The position numbers were made by a program, and so were the translations under genes. Positions 32,877-41,445 of a stretch of 62,472 bases of DNA are shown here, piece after piece. The DNA is from Neisseria perflava (GTDB taxonomy: Bacteria > Pseudomonadota > Gammaproteobacteria > Burkholderiales > Neisseriaceae). Within the stretch, counting starts at the first letter, position 1. The number at the start of each line of letters is the position of its first letter. The DNA lies in contig NZ_JALJYC010000017.1 of NCBI RefSeq assembly GCF_024170405.1, forward strand, positions 1-62,472, given 5' to 3'. The notes beneath the pieces were generated by a model. That model was not told the DNA's origin, searched no databases, and saw nothing but the letters and a program-made list of their open reading frames with translations.

Positions 32877-34121
32877 ATGTCTTTCGATTTGGGTAACTTG
32901 CTGCAAGGCCAATTGGGTAACGTATTGGGTCAATTCCTGACCAACAACGGTGAGTCTGAGGATAACAGCGCAAAAGCTGCCGGTTTGGCGCTGCCTGCGA
33001 TTGTTGCCGGTTTGGTCAAACATGTCAGCGGTGGCGCAACCAACGCTTCAGGTTTGATTGATTTGTTGACCGGTTCTGCCGGTTCTCAACTGACCAAAGC
33101 CGTTTCACAAGCTACTGCCGGTGGTAACGGTTTGGCTACTGTTATCGAACTGGGTAAAAACCTGTTGCCTAACCTGTTGGGTGGCAATGCAGCCAATGTT
33201 GCCGATCAAATCGCACAAGAAAGCGGCGTTTCTAAAGCATCTGCCGGTTCATTGTTGTCACTGGCGCTGCCTTTGGTTCTGTCTGTATTGCGCGGTAAAG
33301 CGCAAAGCGACAACTTGGGCGCAGGTCAGCTGTTGGGTCTGTTGGGTCAACAACAAGGCTGGTTGTCTAAAGTATTAAACAGCAATATGCTGTCTGCCTT
33401 GGGTATCGGTAGTCTGAGCGGCCTGTTTGGTGGCCTGACCAACCTGATTAGCAGCTTTGGTGGTACCGCTGCCGGTACAGCAGCAGCTGCCGCCGGTGCA
33501 ACCGCAGCAACTGCCGCTGCTGCCAAAAAAGGTGGTATCGGTAAATGGATTGCTTTGATTGTGGTTGCCTTGGCTGCTTTGTTGGCACTGAAAAACTGCG
33601 GTAAAGGCGAAGAAGCTGCTCCGGCTCCGGCTGAAGCTGCTGCATCTGCCGCCTCTGAAGCCTCTGCGCCCGTAGAAGCGCCTGCCGCTTCTGAAGCTTC
33701 TGTGCCTGCCGTTGCCTCTGAAGTTGCGCCTGCTGCTTCTGCTCCGGCCGCTTCCGAAGCTGCTCCGATTGCAGACGCCGGCTCTGAAGCTGCGCGTGTT
33801 GTCGTTGAAAACGGCGTAGCCAAATTCTTCTTTGCAACCGGTAAAAATGACATCGCCCAAGGTGCAGAAGCGATTGTGGCCGACATCATCTCTGCCGGTA
33901 AAGATGGTAAAAAACTGGTCGTGAGCGGTTTTGCTGACAGTACCGGTGACGCTGCCGCCAATGAAAAATTGTCTAAAGACCGCGCAGAAGCTGTTAAAGC
34001 ATTCTTCGAAGCTCAAGGCGTGGACGCTGCCAATATCGAACTGCGCAAACCGGAAAGCACTACCGGTGCTGTGGGTAACGATTTGGAAGGCCGTCGCGTA
34101 GAAGTAAAAATTGAAGGCTAA
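32877..34121 (+). CDS. DUF937 (YidB-like) - OmpA-like fusion protein
   Basis: A 414-residue protein of three parts. Residues about 1-175 are a DUF937/YidB-like Gly/Leu-rich domain (SFDLGNLLQGQLGNVLGQFL). A single transmembrane helix lies near 225-242 (KWIALIVVALAALLALK), with a Cys just after it. An Ala/Pro/Glu/Ser linker (about 250-315) leads to an OmpA-like peptidoglycan-binding domain (ATGKNDIAQGAEAIV, KLVVSGFADSTGD, LSKDRAEAVKAFF). I chose ATG 32877 on spacing to AAGGAACG. Probably anchored in the inner membrane with the OmpA domain contacting the wall; function unknown. Confidence 0.85.
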   Translation: MSFDLGNLLQGQLGNVLGQFLTNNGESEDNSAKAAGLALPAIVAGLVKHVSGGATNASGLIDLLTGSAGSQLTKAVSQATAGGNGLATVIELGKNLLPNLLGGNAANVADQIAQESGVSKASAGSLLSLALPLVLSVLRGKAQSDNLGAGQLLGLLGQQQGWLSKVLNSNMLSALGIGSLSGLFGGLTNLISSFGGTAAGTAAAAAGATAATAAAAKKGGIGKWIALIVVALAALLALKNCGKGEEAAPAPAEAAASAASEASAPVEAPAASEASVPAVASEVAPAASAPAASEAAPIADAGSEAARVVVENGVAKFFFATGKNDIAQGAEAIVADIISAGKDGKKLVVSGFADSTGDAAANEKLSKDRAEAVKAFFEAQGVDAANIELRKPESTTGAVGNDLEGRRVEVKIEG

Positions 34122-34142
34122 TTTTTAAAGATTAGTTGCTTG

Positions 34143-34178
34143 AGGCCGTCTGAACAGTTTGCTGTTCAGACGGCCTTT
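34143..34178. terminator. Uptake-sequence terminator
   Basis: GAGGCCGTCTGAACAG pairs with CTGTTCAGACGGCCTT after the DUF937-OmpA gene. Confidence 0.75.
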
Positions 34179-34276
34179 AATTTTAAGCTCAAGAAAAATA
34201 CGGACAGGCTAAACGGATATTGCCGCGCCGGATGGTTTGTTTTAAGCTGTATGCTGTTTCGATGATGAGGAATAAG

Positions 34277-34807
34277 ATGACTCCTATTGCTACTTTGATT
34301 CATGCCGATGAGGGCAATCAGGCTTTAAACCTGTTGTGGCAGGCTGTGGCCGAATGGCGGCGGCAAGGCTTGCGTGTGGCCGGTTTGTTGAATCCGCTGG
34401 ATGCGCAAGGCAAGCGGATTCGCGAGCGCGTGTGTTCGCTGACGGATGAGCGTGAATATGAAATCATGTATGCCGATACGGGCGACCGTGTAGCGGATTC
34501 AGACGGCCGATTGGCCTGTTTGCTGAACCCGCAGGAATTAGCTGCTTCGTCGGCAGTGATTCGGGATGCGTTGGCTACGCCGCCGGATATTCTGGTGTTC
34601 AATAAATTCGGTTATGCCGAAAGCGAAGGCGGGGGGCTGCTGGATGAATATGCGCAGGCGGTCGGGCAGGGGATTGCGGTGGTGTCGCTGTTGAAAACCA
34701 AATACCTTCCCGAATGGCGTGCCTTTACCGACGGGATGGGTACGGAATTGTCCGACAGTGATAGCGATACATTGCTGGCTTGGGGCTTGGGGCAAAAGGG
34801 CGTCTGA
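34277..34807 (+). CDS. DUF2478-family protein
   Basis: Protein of 176 residues resembling the DUF2478 family, a group related to THEP1-type nucleoside-triphosphatases and often found near molybdate genes. Visible features are IATLIHADEGNQALNLLWQAVAEWRRQGLRVAGLLNP at the start (quoted in part by position 4-40), a central ILVFNKFGYAESEGGGL and a C-terminal LLAWGLG. ATG 34277 follows TGAGGAATAAG. The stop codon lies within a degenerate uptake sequence. No biochemical function is established. Confidence 0.7.
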   Translation: MTPIATLIHADEGNQALNLLWQAVAEWRRQGLRVAGLLNPLDAQGKRIRERVCSLTDEREYEIMYADTGDRVADSDGRLACLLNPQELAASSAVIRDALATPPDILVFNKFGYAESEGGGLLDEYAQAVGQGIAVVSLLKTKYLPEWRAFTDGMGTELSDSDSDTLLAWGLGQKGV

Positions 34808-35078
34808 AAAATGGTTGGATTTTTGCAGGTCGGTGTCAACCCACCATTTTGTGGGAAACGGTTTTGGTGGGTTTACTCTCACCCTACGGCTCACGTTTTA
34901 TAATGTGAGTTCCGGGATAGGCTAAACGCCTGAATCAGTAGCGGTAGGCTACGTTAGCCGCCTTAAGCGGCGTAACGTACCGGCTAGCGGGTGTTTGGTG
35001 TTGTGCTGTTTTGCAAACATCCGCTAACCGGTGCAATACGGCGTACCGCCTATTGCACCCTACGGTTATTTTTATAAA
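34808..35078. repeat. Repeat-rich intergenic stretch
   Basis: No gene seen. It holds a decayed GTAGGGTGGG-type palindrome (34829-34887), a diverged copy (about 34904-34925) of the terminal repeat AACGTGAGTTCGGGATAAGCA found at 46804, and a hairpin-rich segment (34940-35065) with AGCGGGTGTTTG pairing imperfectly to CAAACATCCGCT. Confidence 0.6.
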
Positions 35079-35110
35079 TGCCGTCTGAAAATAATTTTTC
35101 AGACGGCATT
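35079..35110. terminator. Uptake-sequence terminator after ptsI
   Basis: ATGCCGTCTGAAAAT and ATTTTTCAGACGGCAT inverted pair. Confidence 0.7.
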
Positions 35111-35131
35111 TGCTATTTAAACCGACACCAT

Positions 35132-36874
35132 TCAATCCATACTGTTTAACGCTTTCAACAGCTTGTCTGATTTTTCCGGATCTTCATTGCGCATAATCTT
35201 GGCAATGTCATTTTCCAGCTTGGTCGTGTCGCTGTGCAACACGATGTTTTTCACAGCCAGCAGGTTGTTGGTGTTCATGGAAAAACGGCGCAAACCCATG
35301 CCCAAGAGCAGGCGGGTGAAGGCGGTATCGCCGGCCATTTCGCCGCAGATGGAGACGCTCTTTTCCATGCGGTTGGCGGTGCGGATAACGTGTTGCACCA
35401 TTTTCAACACGGCCGGATGGCTGGGTTGGTAGAGGTGGCTGACGGCATCGTCGCCACGGTCAACCGACAACACATATTGGATTAAGTCGTTGGTGCCGAT
35501 GGAAATGAAATCGACCAGTTTCAAAATGCTGCCGACGGTCATGGCGGCGGCGGGAATTTCAATCATGCAGCCGACGCCGACATCGCCGAAGGTCTCGCCG
35601 CGCTCGGACAGTTGTTTACGCGCGGTATCCAGATGAATCAGGCATTGGCGCACTTCGGGCAGCGAGGTAATCATCGGCCACATCATGCGCACGGGGCCGT
35701 GGGCGGCGGCGCGTAAGATAGCGCGCATCTGCGTACGGAACATCACCGGCTCAGCCAGACATAAGCGGATACCGGTCAGCCCCAGCGCAGGGTTGAGGCT
35801 GCCGTTGGGAGTAGCGTTTTGGCCGAACCAGCGCGGATTTTTGTCCACGCCCAAATCAACGGTGCGGATGGTAATGCGCTTGCCCTTCATTTTTTTTACA
35901 ATTGCGCTGTACACCTCGTATTGCTCGTCTTCAGGCGGCATGGTGTCGCGGTTGAGGTAGAGGAACTCGCTGCGGAAGAGGCCGACGCCGTCTGCGCCGA
36001 AATTGTGCATGGCCTTGATGTCTTCCACCGATTCGATGTTGGCGGCCAGCTCGATGCTGACGCCGTCGGCGGTGGTGGCGGCGGTTTTTTTCAGCTTGTT
36101 GAGTTCGCGCTTGTGGCTGCGGTATTCGCGTGCCAAGCGGCGGTATTCGTTTAAAACAACGTCGTCGGGCGCGATAATCAACACGCCGTTAATCCCGTCC
36201 ACAATCACGACTTCGTTTTCGGTAATCAGTTTGCGGGCGTTGTGCAGGCCGATAACCGAGGGGGTGTCAAGACTGCGGCCGAGGATGGCGGTGTGGCTGG
36301 TGGGGCCGCCGATGTCGGTCACAAAGGCGGTAATGTGCTGCTCTTTAAATAATACGGTGTCGGCAGGGGAGAGGTCGTGCGCAATCAGAATGGTGTCTTC
36401 AAACGGATTGTTGACCAAGGTCAGCTCGTTGCTTTGGCCGACCAGATGGTTGTGGATACGCTGCACCACTTGCAGCATGTCCTGCTTGCGCTCGCGCAGG
36501 TAGGCATCTTCAATGCTGTCAAACTGCGCCGACAGCTTGTCGCTTTGCTGCTTCAACGCCCATTCTGCGTTAATGCCCTGTTCTTTCAAAATGTCGATGG
36601 GTTCTCGCGACAGGGTCACATCGGTCAGCAGCATTAAATGCAGGGAGATAAACGCGCCCAATTCGGTGGGGGCGTTTTCCGGAATGGCGTTGCGCAGCTG
36701 CTCCAGCTCTTTGCGCGTGGCCTTGACCGCCGCGTCGAAACGGGCGGCTTCGGCAGGGATGTTTTCAGGCGGAATGTCGTATTGCGGCACTTCCGACGTG
36801 CCGCGCGTTACCAGATGGGCGTGGCCGATGGCAATGCCTTTGCCGGCCGCCACGCCGTGCAATACGATACTCAT
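35132..36874 (-). CDS. ptsI: PTS enzyme I (phosphoenolpyruvate-protein phosphotransferase)
   Basis: Autophosphorylates on PEP and passes phosphate to HPr. The 580-residue protein has the active His in GGPTSHTAILGRSL (near 190). FRSEFLYLNR, EDEQYEVY and the C-terminal PEP-binding region with the catalytic Cys in SICGEMAGD follow. Start ATG 36874 lies one base from the ptsH stop, so the two are coupled. No sugar-specific membrane EII is nearby; known Neisseria have only a partial PTS thought to be regulatory. Confidence 0.97.
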   Translation of the reverse strand: MSIVLHGVAAGKGIAIGHAHLVTRGTSEVPQYDIPPENIPAEAARFDAAVKATRKELEQLRNAIPENAPTELGAFISLHLMLLTDVTLSREPIDILKEQGINAEWALKQQSDKLSAQFDSIEDAYLRERKQDMLQVVQRIHNHLVGQSNELTLVNNPFEDTILIAHDLSPADTVLFKEQHITAFVTDIGGPTSHTAILGRSLDTPSVIGLHNARKLITENEVVIVDGINGVLIIAPDDVVLNEYRRLAREYRSHKRELNKLKKTAATTADGVSIELAANIESVEDIKAMHNFGADGVGLFRSEFLYLNRDTMPPEDEQYEVYSAIVKKMKGKRITIRTVDLGVDKNPRWFGQNATPNGSLNPALGLTGIRLCLAEPVMFRTQMRAILRAAAHGPVRMMWPMITSLPEVRQCLIHLDTARKQLSERGETFGDVGVGCMIEIPAAAMTVGSILKLVDFISIGTNDLIQYVLSVDRGDDAVSHLYQPSHPAVLKMVQHVIRTANRMEKSVSICGEMAGDTAFTRLLLGMGLRRFSMNTNNLLAVKNIVLHSDTTKLENDIAKIMRNEDPEKSDKLLKALNSMD

Positions 36875-36875
36875 C

Positions 36876-37145
36876 TTATTCGCCTTCGCCGAAGTAGTCG
36901 TTAATCAAACCAGTGAGCGCGGCCATTGCCGCCGCTTCGTCGGCGCCCTCGGTTTCCAATTCGATGACCGTGCCTTTGGCGGCCGCCAACATCATCAAGC
37001 CCATAATGCTTTTGCCGTTGACACGGTTGCCGTTTTTGGTGACCCACACTTCGCTTTGGAACTGCGACGCGGTTTGGGTGAACTTGCTGGAGGCGCGGGC
37101 GTGCAGACCTAATTTGTTAATGATTTCGATTTCTTGCTTCAGCAT
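36876..37145 (-). CDS. ptsH: Phosphocarrier protein HPr
   Basis: 89-residue HPr. The phosphorylated His lies in KLGLHARASSKF (His16 or so), and the regulatory Ser in GKSIMGLMMLAA (near 47) is present. This is compatible with HPr-kinase control, though hprK is not in the window. AGGAATCCC precedes the ATG. Middle gene of EIIA-HPr-EI. Confidence 0.96.
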   Translation of the reverse strand: MLKQEIEIINKLGLHARASSKFTQTASQFQSEVWVTKNGNRVNGKSIMGLMMLAAAKGTVIELETEGADEAAAMAALTGLINDYFGEGE

Positions 37146-37203
37146 GGGATTCCTTTTTTAGGCGTTCTGAGCTTGGTTGGGATGTTACGCAAACGCAAGG
37201 TTT

Positions 37204-37656
37204 TCAGACGGCCTCAAGCGCTTTTTCTTTGCCCTGCGCACGGCAAATCAGGCCTTCCGGCTCTTCGGTAATGGCGAAAATGCCCTTAATCGCCGCCTCG
37301 CGCACCAACTCGGTAAACTGGTGCAGATTGTCCGATTTGTCGGCATAGGCCACCGCCTTAATCATCATCGGCGCGTTTAAGCCGGTGAGGATGGCGGACT
37401 TGTCGGCGCGCACCAAACGGCGCGCGGCGTTACACGGGGTTGCACCGAAAATATCGGTCATAATCAACACGCCGTGGTTGTCGGGAAATTCCTGAATATC
37501 CGCAATGGCGCGGTTGATGATGTCGTCTTGGTTTTCATCGGGCTGTACGCCGAGAATGCGCACATTGTCGGGAATGCCGCTCGGGAAAAAATGGTTGGTC
37601 AGGCCGCGGTAGGCTTCGCCGACGGATTCGTGGGTAATAATCAGCAAACCGATCAT
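37204..37656 (-). CDS. PTS mannose-family EIIA protein
   Basis: EIIA-Man-type soluble component, 150 residues. The phospho-acceptor His is in LLIITHESVGEA (His9). GVLIMTDIFGATPCNAA is the conserved dimer and active-site loop. It starts the EIIA-ptsH-ptsI operon. Without EIIB/C in the window it is likely a regulatory phospho-relay partner, as argued for meningococcus. Confidence 0.9.
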   Translation of the reverse strand: MIGLLIITHESVGEAYRGLTNHFFPSGIPDNVRILGVQPDENQDDIINRAIADIQEFPDNHGVLIMTDIFGATPCNAARRLVRADKSAILTGLNAPMMIKAVAYADKSDNLHQFTELVREAAIKGIFAITEEPEGLICRAQGKEKALEAV

Positions 37657-37744
37657 GGTGGTTTCCTAAAAAAGATGGGGTGGTGTGTGGGTAATATATT
37701 GTTGTTTGCCGCAAAAACAAGCGGTTTTAGCGCTGTAAAAACTG

Positions 37745-37832
37745 CATTTTAGCTTCGCAGAAACTTCGTTTTAGCTTCGCAGAAACTCGCAGAGCTCGTT
37801 TTAGCTGCGCAGAAACTTCGTTTTCAGACGGC
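37745..37832. repeat. TTTTAGCTTCGCAGAAAC repeat array ending in an uptake sequence
   Basis: Three imperfect ~22-bp units (TTTTAGCTTCGCAGAAACTTCG type) lie in tandem and run into TTTTCAGACGGCC. Related copies with two units each lie at 40419-40490 and 41261-41326. Confidence 0.8.
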
Positions 37833-37833
37833 C

Positions 37834-38397
37834 TTAATTCTGCTTCAAGGCATAAATCTCGCCCAAATTGCGCCAGCAGCCGGCGGCGTCCATGCCGTAG
37901 CCAAACACATAGCGGTTGGGTACATCCAAGCCGACATAATCAGCGCGGGTGGGTTTTTCCTTATCAATCAGCTTGTTGGCAAATACCGCCGCACGGCAGC
38001 TGGCCGCGCCCATCGCCAGCAGCTTTTCCTGAATCACATGCATGGTGTGGCCTTCGTCGAGAATATCGTCCACCACCACCACATGCCGCCCCTGAATCTG
38101 CTCGGGGTCGGGCATGCGCTTCCAGTTGAACGCGCCGCCCGCCAGCTTGTCGCCGTAGCGCGAAACGTGCACATAATCAAAATCCAAAGGAAAACGCAGC
38201 AGCGGCAACAGCTTGCCGGTAAACACCACCGCCCCGCCCATCACCGGCAGCAGCAACGGATATTTATCGCCCAAATCGCGGGTAATTTCATCGGCCACGC
38301 GTTGCAGCGCGGCTTCGCAGGCGGCATGGTCGAACAGCAGCTCGGCGGTGTCGAGCATGGCTTGGGTGTCGCGGCGTTTGGCTTCTAAATCAATCAT
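37834..38397 (-). CDS. hpt: Hypoxanthine-guanine phosphoribosyltransferase
   Basis: Purine salvage enzyme, 187 residues. The PRPP-binding signature is VVVVDDILDEGHT (near 109-121). VMGGAVVFTGKLLPLL and FDYVHVSRYG are typical of HGPRT, and the C-terminal YVGLDVPNRYVFGYGMD contacts the purine. The ATG at 38397 follows GGGAGAATT nearby. Monocistronic, between a repeat array and the R-M pair. Confidence 0.93.
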   Translation of the reverse strand: MIDLEAKRRDTQAMLDTAELLFDHAACEAALQRVADEITRDLGDKYPLLLPVMGGAVVFTGKLLPLLRFPLDFDYVHVSRYGDKLAGGAFNWKRMPDPEQIQGRHVVVVDDILDEGHTMHVIQEKLLAMGAASCRAAVFANKLIDKEKPTRADYVGLDVPNRYVFGYGMDAAGCWRNLGEIYALKQN

Positions 38398-38448
38398 GGT
38401 TATCGTATTCGGGAGAATTGTCTGTTTGGAAGGGTATATTATAAGCCA

Positions 38449-38488
38449 AAGGCCGTCTGAAAATCTCCTTGATTTTCAGACGGCCTTT
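38449..38488. terminator. Uptake-sequence terminator
   Basis: AAAGGCCGTCTGAAAATC pairs with GATTTTCAGACGGCCTTT after the methyltransferase gene. Confidence 0.8.
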
Positions 38489-38490
38489 CT

Positions 38491-39576
38491 TTAATTAATC
38501 TGCTTTAAAACATCTATCAGTTTTTCACCGACAGCTTTAGCAAGATTGACGGGTACGGCATTGCCGATTTGCTTGTATTGGCTGCCCATTGCGCCCTGAA
38601 ATTGCCATTCGTCGGGAAAGGTCTGGATACGGGCGTACTCCCGCACCGTAAGCGGTCGGGTTTCGTCGGGGTGGCAGCGTTCGGTTTGGTTTTGTGCGGG
38701 AGCGCAGGTCAGGGTCAGGCTCGGCTCGTCCCACCCCAAACGACGGGCCATGCCTGTACGTCCTCCGCCTAAAAAATAGCTGCCTTTCATATATTCCCGT
38801 GCTATATCATCAGGCAAATCACGCCAACAACCACCGGGCGGTACTAAATCCATGACGGCTTTTTTGCGTTCGGGATATTGCTGTCCCTCGGATTCTGGTA
38901 CATCGGTGTCGTACAGTTCGCCGGCTTTTAGGGCATCGGCCATGGTCATCGGGCGGATGTAAGGTTCGGGCCATTCAAAATGCGCTGTGTCCGCCAAATC
39001 CTCACGGATACTGATAATAAAAATCCGTTCGCGTTTTTGCGGTACACGGTATTGCACGGCATTCAGTACGCGAGGTTCAATCAGGCGGTAACCCAAATCT
39101 TTTAAGGTCTGTTTAATGGTCGCCAAGGTTCGCCCTTGGTCGTGATTTACCAAACCGCGCACGTTTTCGCCCAAAATCACTTTTGGCTGCACCTCTGCAA
39201 TGGCACGGGCAAATTGGAAAAACATTGTGCCGCGAATATCGTTGAAACCCTCGCCTTTGCCAGCATAGGAAAAGGCTTGGCAGGGAAAACCGCCTGATAA
39301 AAAATCCACTTTGCCGCGATAAGGGGAAAAATCAATACCGCACACATCGCCTTCTACCACATTCCAATTCGGGCGGTTGGTACGCAGGGTGTCGCAGGCA
39401 TTTTTGTCCCATTCGTTCAGCAGCACGGCTTCAAAGCCTGCTTGCTCCAAGCCCAAGGCTAAGCCGCCCGCTCCGGCAAACAGCTCGATACTGCGGAATT
39501 TTTTATTTTGGGTTTGCGGTTCGTTTTTCGGCTTGTTGTCCGAGAGGCCAAAAAGGTTTAATTGCATTTCACTCAT
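38491..39576 (-). CDS. DNA (cytosine-5-)-methyltransferase of a type II system
   Basis: C5-cytosine methyltransferase, 361 residues. Motif I LFAGAGGLALGLEQAGF (near 33-49), the catalytic Pro-Cys in GGFPCQAFSYAGKGEGF, ENVRGL (motif VI) and the C-terminal IGNAVPVNLAKAVG (motif X) are in order. It overlaps the endonuclease gene upstream by eight bases. Given that partner, the target is predicted to be GGNCC, methylated to protect host DNA. Confidence in the enzyme class is high; specificity is inferred. Confidence 0.95.
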   Translation of the reverse strand: MSEMQLNLFGLSDNKPKNEPQTQNKKFRSIELFAGAGGLALGLEQAGFEAVLLNEWDKNACDTLRTNRPNWNVVEGDVCGIDFSPYRGKVDFLSGGFPCQAFSYAGKGEGFNDIRGTMFFQFARAIAEVQPKVILGENVRGLVNHDQGRTLATIKQTLKDLGYRLIEPRVLNAVQYRVPQKRERIFIISIREDLADTAHFEWPEPYIRPMTMADALKAGELYDTDVPESEGQQYPERKKAVMDLVPPGGCWRDLPDDIAREYMKGSYFLGGGRTGMARRLGWDEPSLTLTCAPAQNQTERCHPDETRPLTVREYARIQTFPDEWQFQGAMGSQYKQIGNAVPVNLAKAVGEKLIDVLKQIN

Positions 39577-40336
39577 TTAAATTAAAATTCTCAAATCCTT
39601 GATATGTCTTGAAAGCCAGTAAATACAGGCTTTGTAAAATATGATTTGTTTCTTGGGCTTTCAAATCTTCAATTACCGTATTTTGGATAACCCGTTTTTT
39701 CTGTTTGGAAACGACATTGCTGATGACGTGAGGCAGAATCCGACAGAGTTTTTGGAAGGCGAATTTATCACCTGTAACCAATTCGTAAAATTTATCAATT
39801 GAAATTCTACGGATTTGTTTGTGTTTCATCTGCTGCTTGTCAACCGTACAGACCCATTCTATGTTTTGGGATTTGGCTGCGATGATTTCCGCCAGATAGC
39901 AGGTTGCCTCGGGGTCATTCAACAATTTGTTCTGCATCCGTATATAGGTTTTGGCTGATGAAGAGCTGTTCATCGTATTGTGCTTATTTTTCATCTCCAC
40001 ATAAATTTTCTGCTGCGGATTTACTATATCGAATCCCGTTTTAGGTACACTCCAATTTTGACTGTTGATATATTGGAAAATATTCTGATGGAAATAGCCG
40101 ATGTGGTTGGTGTTGGATTTGTCGATTTGCCGTAAAACTTCGTTTTGCAGAATATTTTCCAAATTCTGATTCGTGTAACCGTTTTCGTAAATACCTGAAT
40201 CAAAGGTCAGCTTAATCGGGTCAACCAAATTTTTATTTAAATCTTTCAAACTGATTTTGAAGCGGTATTTTTTGACGGTGTTTTCAACGTGCTCGAACAA
40301 ATTTTCATCGCTGATGAAAGATAATCCGTATTTCAT
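39569..40336 (-). CDS. Type II restriction endonuclease, Eco47II-like
   Basis: 255-residue protein with the hallmarks of the Eco47II family (GGNCC cutters): SFISDENLFEHVENTVKKYRF, VDPIKLTFDSG, RQIDKSNTNHIGYFHQNIF and FDIVNPQQKIYVEMKNKHNTMNSSSS by position 122-145. The D/E-x-K-like core is FDIV..YVEMKNK. The gene is much richer in A+T than hpt and alkB on either side, a sign of transfer. It lies first, overlapping the methyltransferase, an order that usually needs internal control of expression. No controller gene is seen. Confidence 0.88.
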   Translation of the reverse strand: MKYGLSFISDENLFEHVENTVKKYRFKISLKDLNKNLVDPIKLTFDSGIYENGYTNQNLENILQNEVLRQIDKSNTNHIGYFHQNIFQYINSQNWSVPKTGFDIVNPQQKIYVEMKNKHNTMNSSSSAKTYIRMQNKLLNDPEATCYLAEIIAAKSQNIEWVCTVDKQQMKHKQIRRISIDKFYELVTGDKFAFQKLCRILPHVISNVVSKQKKRVIQNTVIEDLKAQETNHILQSLYLLAFKTYQGFENFNLNE

Positions 40337-40418
40337 CTGTTTCTCTTTGTTTTTATAACAGAGGCTGGATTATGCGGTCTTTCAGAGCCAACTTCAAGGC
40401 CGTCTGAAAATCGGGCAG

Positions 40419-40490
40419 GTTTTAGCTCCGCAAAAACGCGCAAAGCTTGTTTTAGCTGCAGAAACGCACAAATATGCGTTTTCAGACGGC
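40419..40490. repeat. TTTTAGCTCCGCAAAAACG repeat ending in an uptake sequence
   Basis: Two diverged units (TTTTAGCTCCGCAAAAACG; TTTTAGCTGCAGAAACG) lead into TTTTCAGACGGCC. A same-orientation relative lies at 37745, so the R-M pair sits between two copies. Confidence 0.7.
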
Positions 40491-40496
40491 CTGTTC

Positions 40497-41114
40497 TTAT
40501 ACCCTCATCACGCGGAAAGTCAGGTTAACCCTCGGTTCGGAGACTTTGCTGCTTTTCGTCACCGCATGCAGCCAGTGGCGCTGCGTTTCCCCGCGCATGA
40601 TGATGAGTTGGCCGTGCTGCAACATCAGGTCGCGTTTTTCGCCGCTGCTGCGGTGTTTGAAGGCAAATTTACGCGTGGCGCCGAAGCTGAGCGAGGCAAT
40701 CGCAGCGTTTGGGGTCAGTGAGGTTTCGTCGTCGCTGTGCCACGCCATGCCTTCGCCGCTGTGGTGGTAGAGGTTGAGCAGGCAGGAGTTGAAGACGGTC
40801 GGGCTGACGGCGGCGATATGCTGCTCAACGGCTTGTTTGAGCGCCAGCAAGGTGTCGTTCCACGGCAGGGCGGTGCGGCTGATGCCGGAGTAGGTATAGG
40901 TAAAATTTCGGTTGCCGTACCACGCGACTTTGCGGGCGGTAACGATGCGGCGGCCGAACATCACGGCTTCATCGTGCTGCCACGGAATGTCGTGCAACAG
41001 AATCTGCAAATAGCGGTCGGCTTCGCTCGGGCTGAAAATCACGCCGTAATCGTTGACGACACCGTCGTAGGGCAGCAGGTTTTCATCGGGCGGGAACAGG
41101 TTGAAATCGCTCAT
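40497..41114 (-). CDS. alkB: AlkB-family Fe(II)/2-oxoglutarate dioxygenase
   Basis: Oxidative dealkylation of DNA or RNA bases. The 205-residue protein has the iron-binding H-x-D in AWHSDDE and the distal His plus Arg in QRHWLHAVTKS and EPRVNLTFRVM. GSGE is absent but LNLYHHSGEGMAWH matches AlkB-type alpha-ketoglutarate dioxygenases (AlkB/ALKBH2-3 group). I start at ATG 41114 (MSDFNLFPPDE); an upstream in-frame extension lacks similarity. Confidence 0.9.
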   Translation of the reverse strand: MSDFNLFPPDENLLPYDGVVNDYGVIFSPSEADRYLQILLHDIPWQHDEAVMFGRRIVTARKVAWYGNRNFTYTYSGISRTALPWNDTLLALKQAVEQHIAAVSPTVFNSCLLNLYHHSGEGMAWHSDDETSLTPNAAIASLSFGATRKFAFKHRSSGEKRDLMLQHGQLIIMRGETQRHWLHAVTKSSKVSEPRVNLTFRVMRV

Positions 41115-41260
41115 GGTTGCGGGTCTTGTTAAGGGGGCAAAGGCGGATACGTGGTTTAGGGTTTTTATTGTAGCGCGAAGAAAGGGTGGTTTGCATACGT
41201 GGCGTAATGCGCCTGAATATTTTGGCGGGGTGTTATCTTTCTTCCTTTTGACCGATACCG

Positions 41261-41326
41261 TTTTTAGCTCCGCAAAAACGTGCAAAGCTTGTTTTAGCTT
41301 CGCAGAAACTTCGTTTTCAGACGGCC
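41261..41326. repeat. TTTTAGCTTCGCAGAAAC repeat ending in an uptake sequence
   Basis: Two units (TTTTTAGCTCCGCAAAAACG; TTTTAGCTTCGCAGAAACTTCG) run into TTTTCAGACGGCC. Third member of the family. Confidence 0.75.
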
Positions 41327-41331
41327 TTCGA

Positions 41332-41431
41332 TTTCGACATTAGCTGCATTCAGGGAAAATGCGTGATTAAAGACGTCGGCGGCGTGCGTGCGACCTATCA
41401 GAAAATTATCCGCGCCAAGTCTTGCGGCTAG
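41332..41431 (+). pseudogene. Unrecognised C-terminal ORF remnant
   Basis: An open frame without a good start reads FDFDISCIQGKCV, then IKDVGGVRATYQKIIRAK, and ends SCG at a TAG (41429-41431). It follows directly on an uptake sequence and precedes a very strong hairpin. It looks like the 3' end of a lost gene carrying its own terminator; I do not recognise the family. Confidence 0.4.
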
Positions 41432-41445
41432 GTATTTACCGTTCG

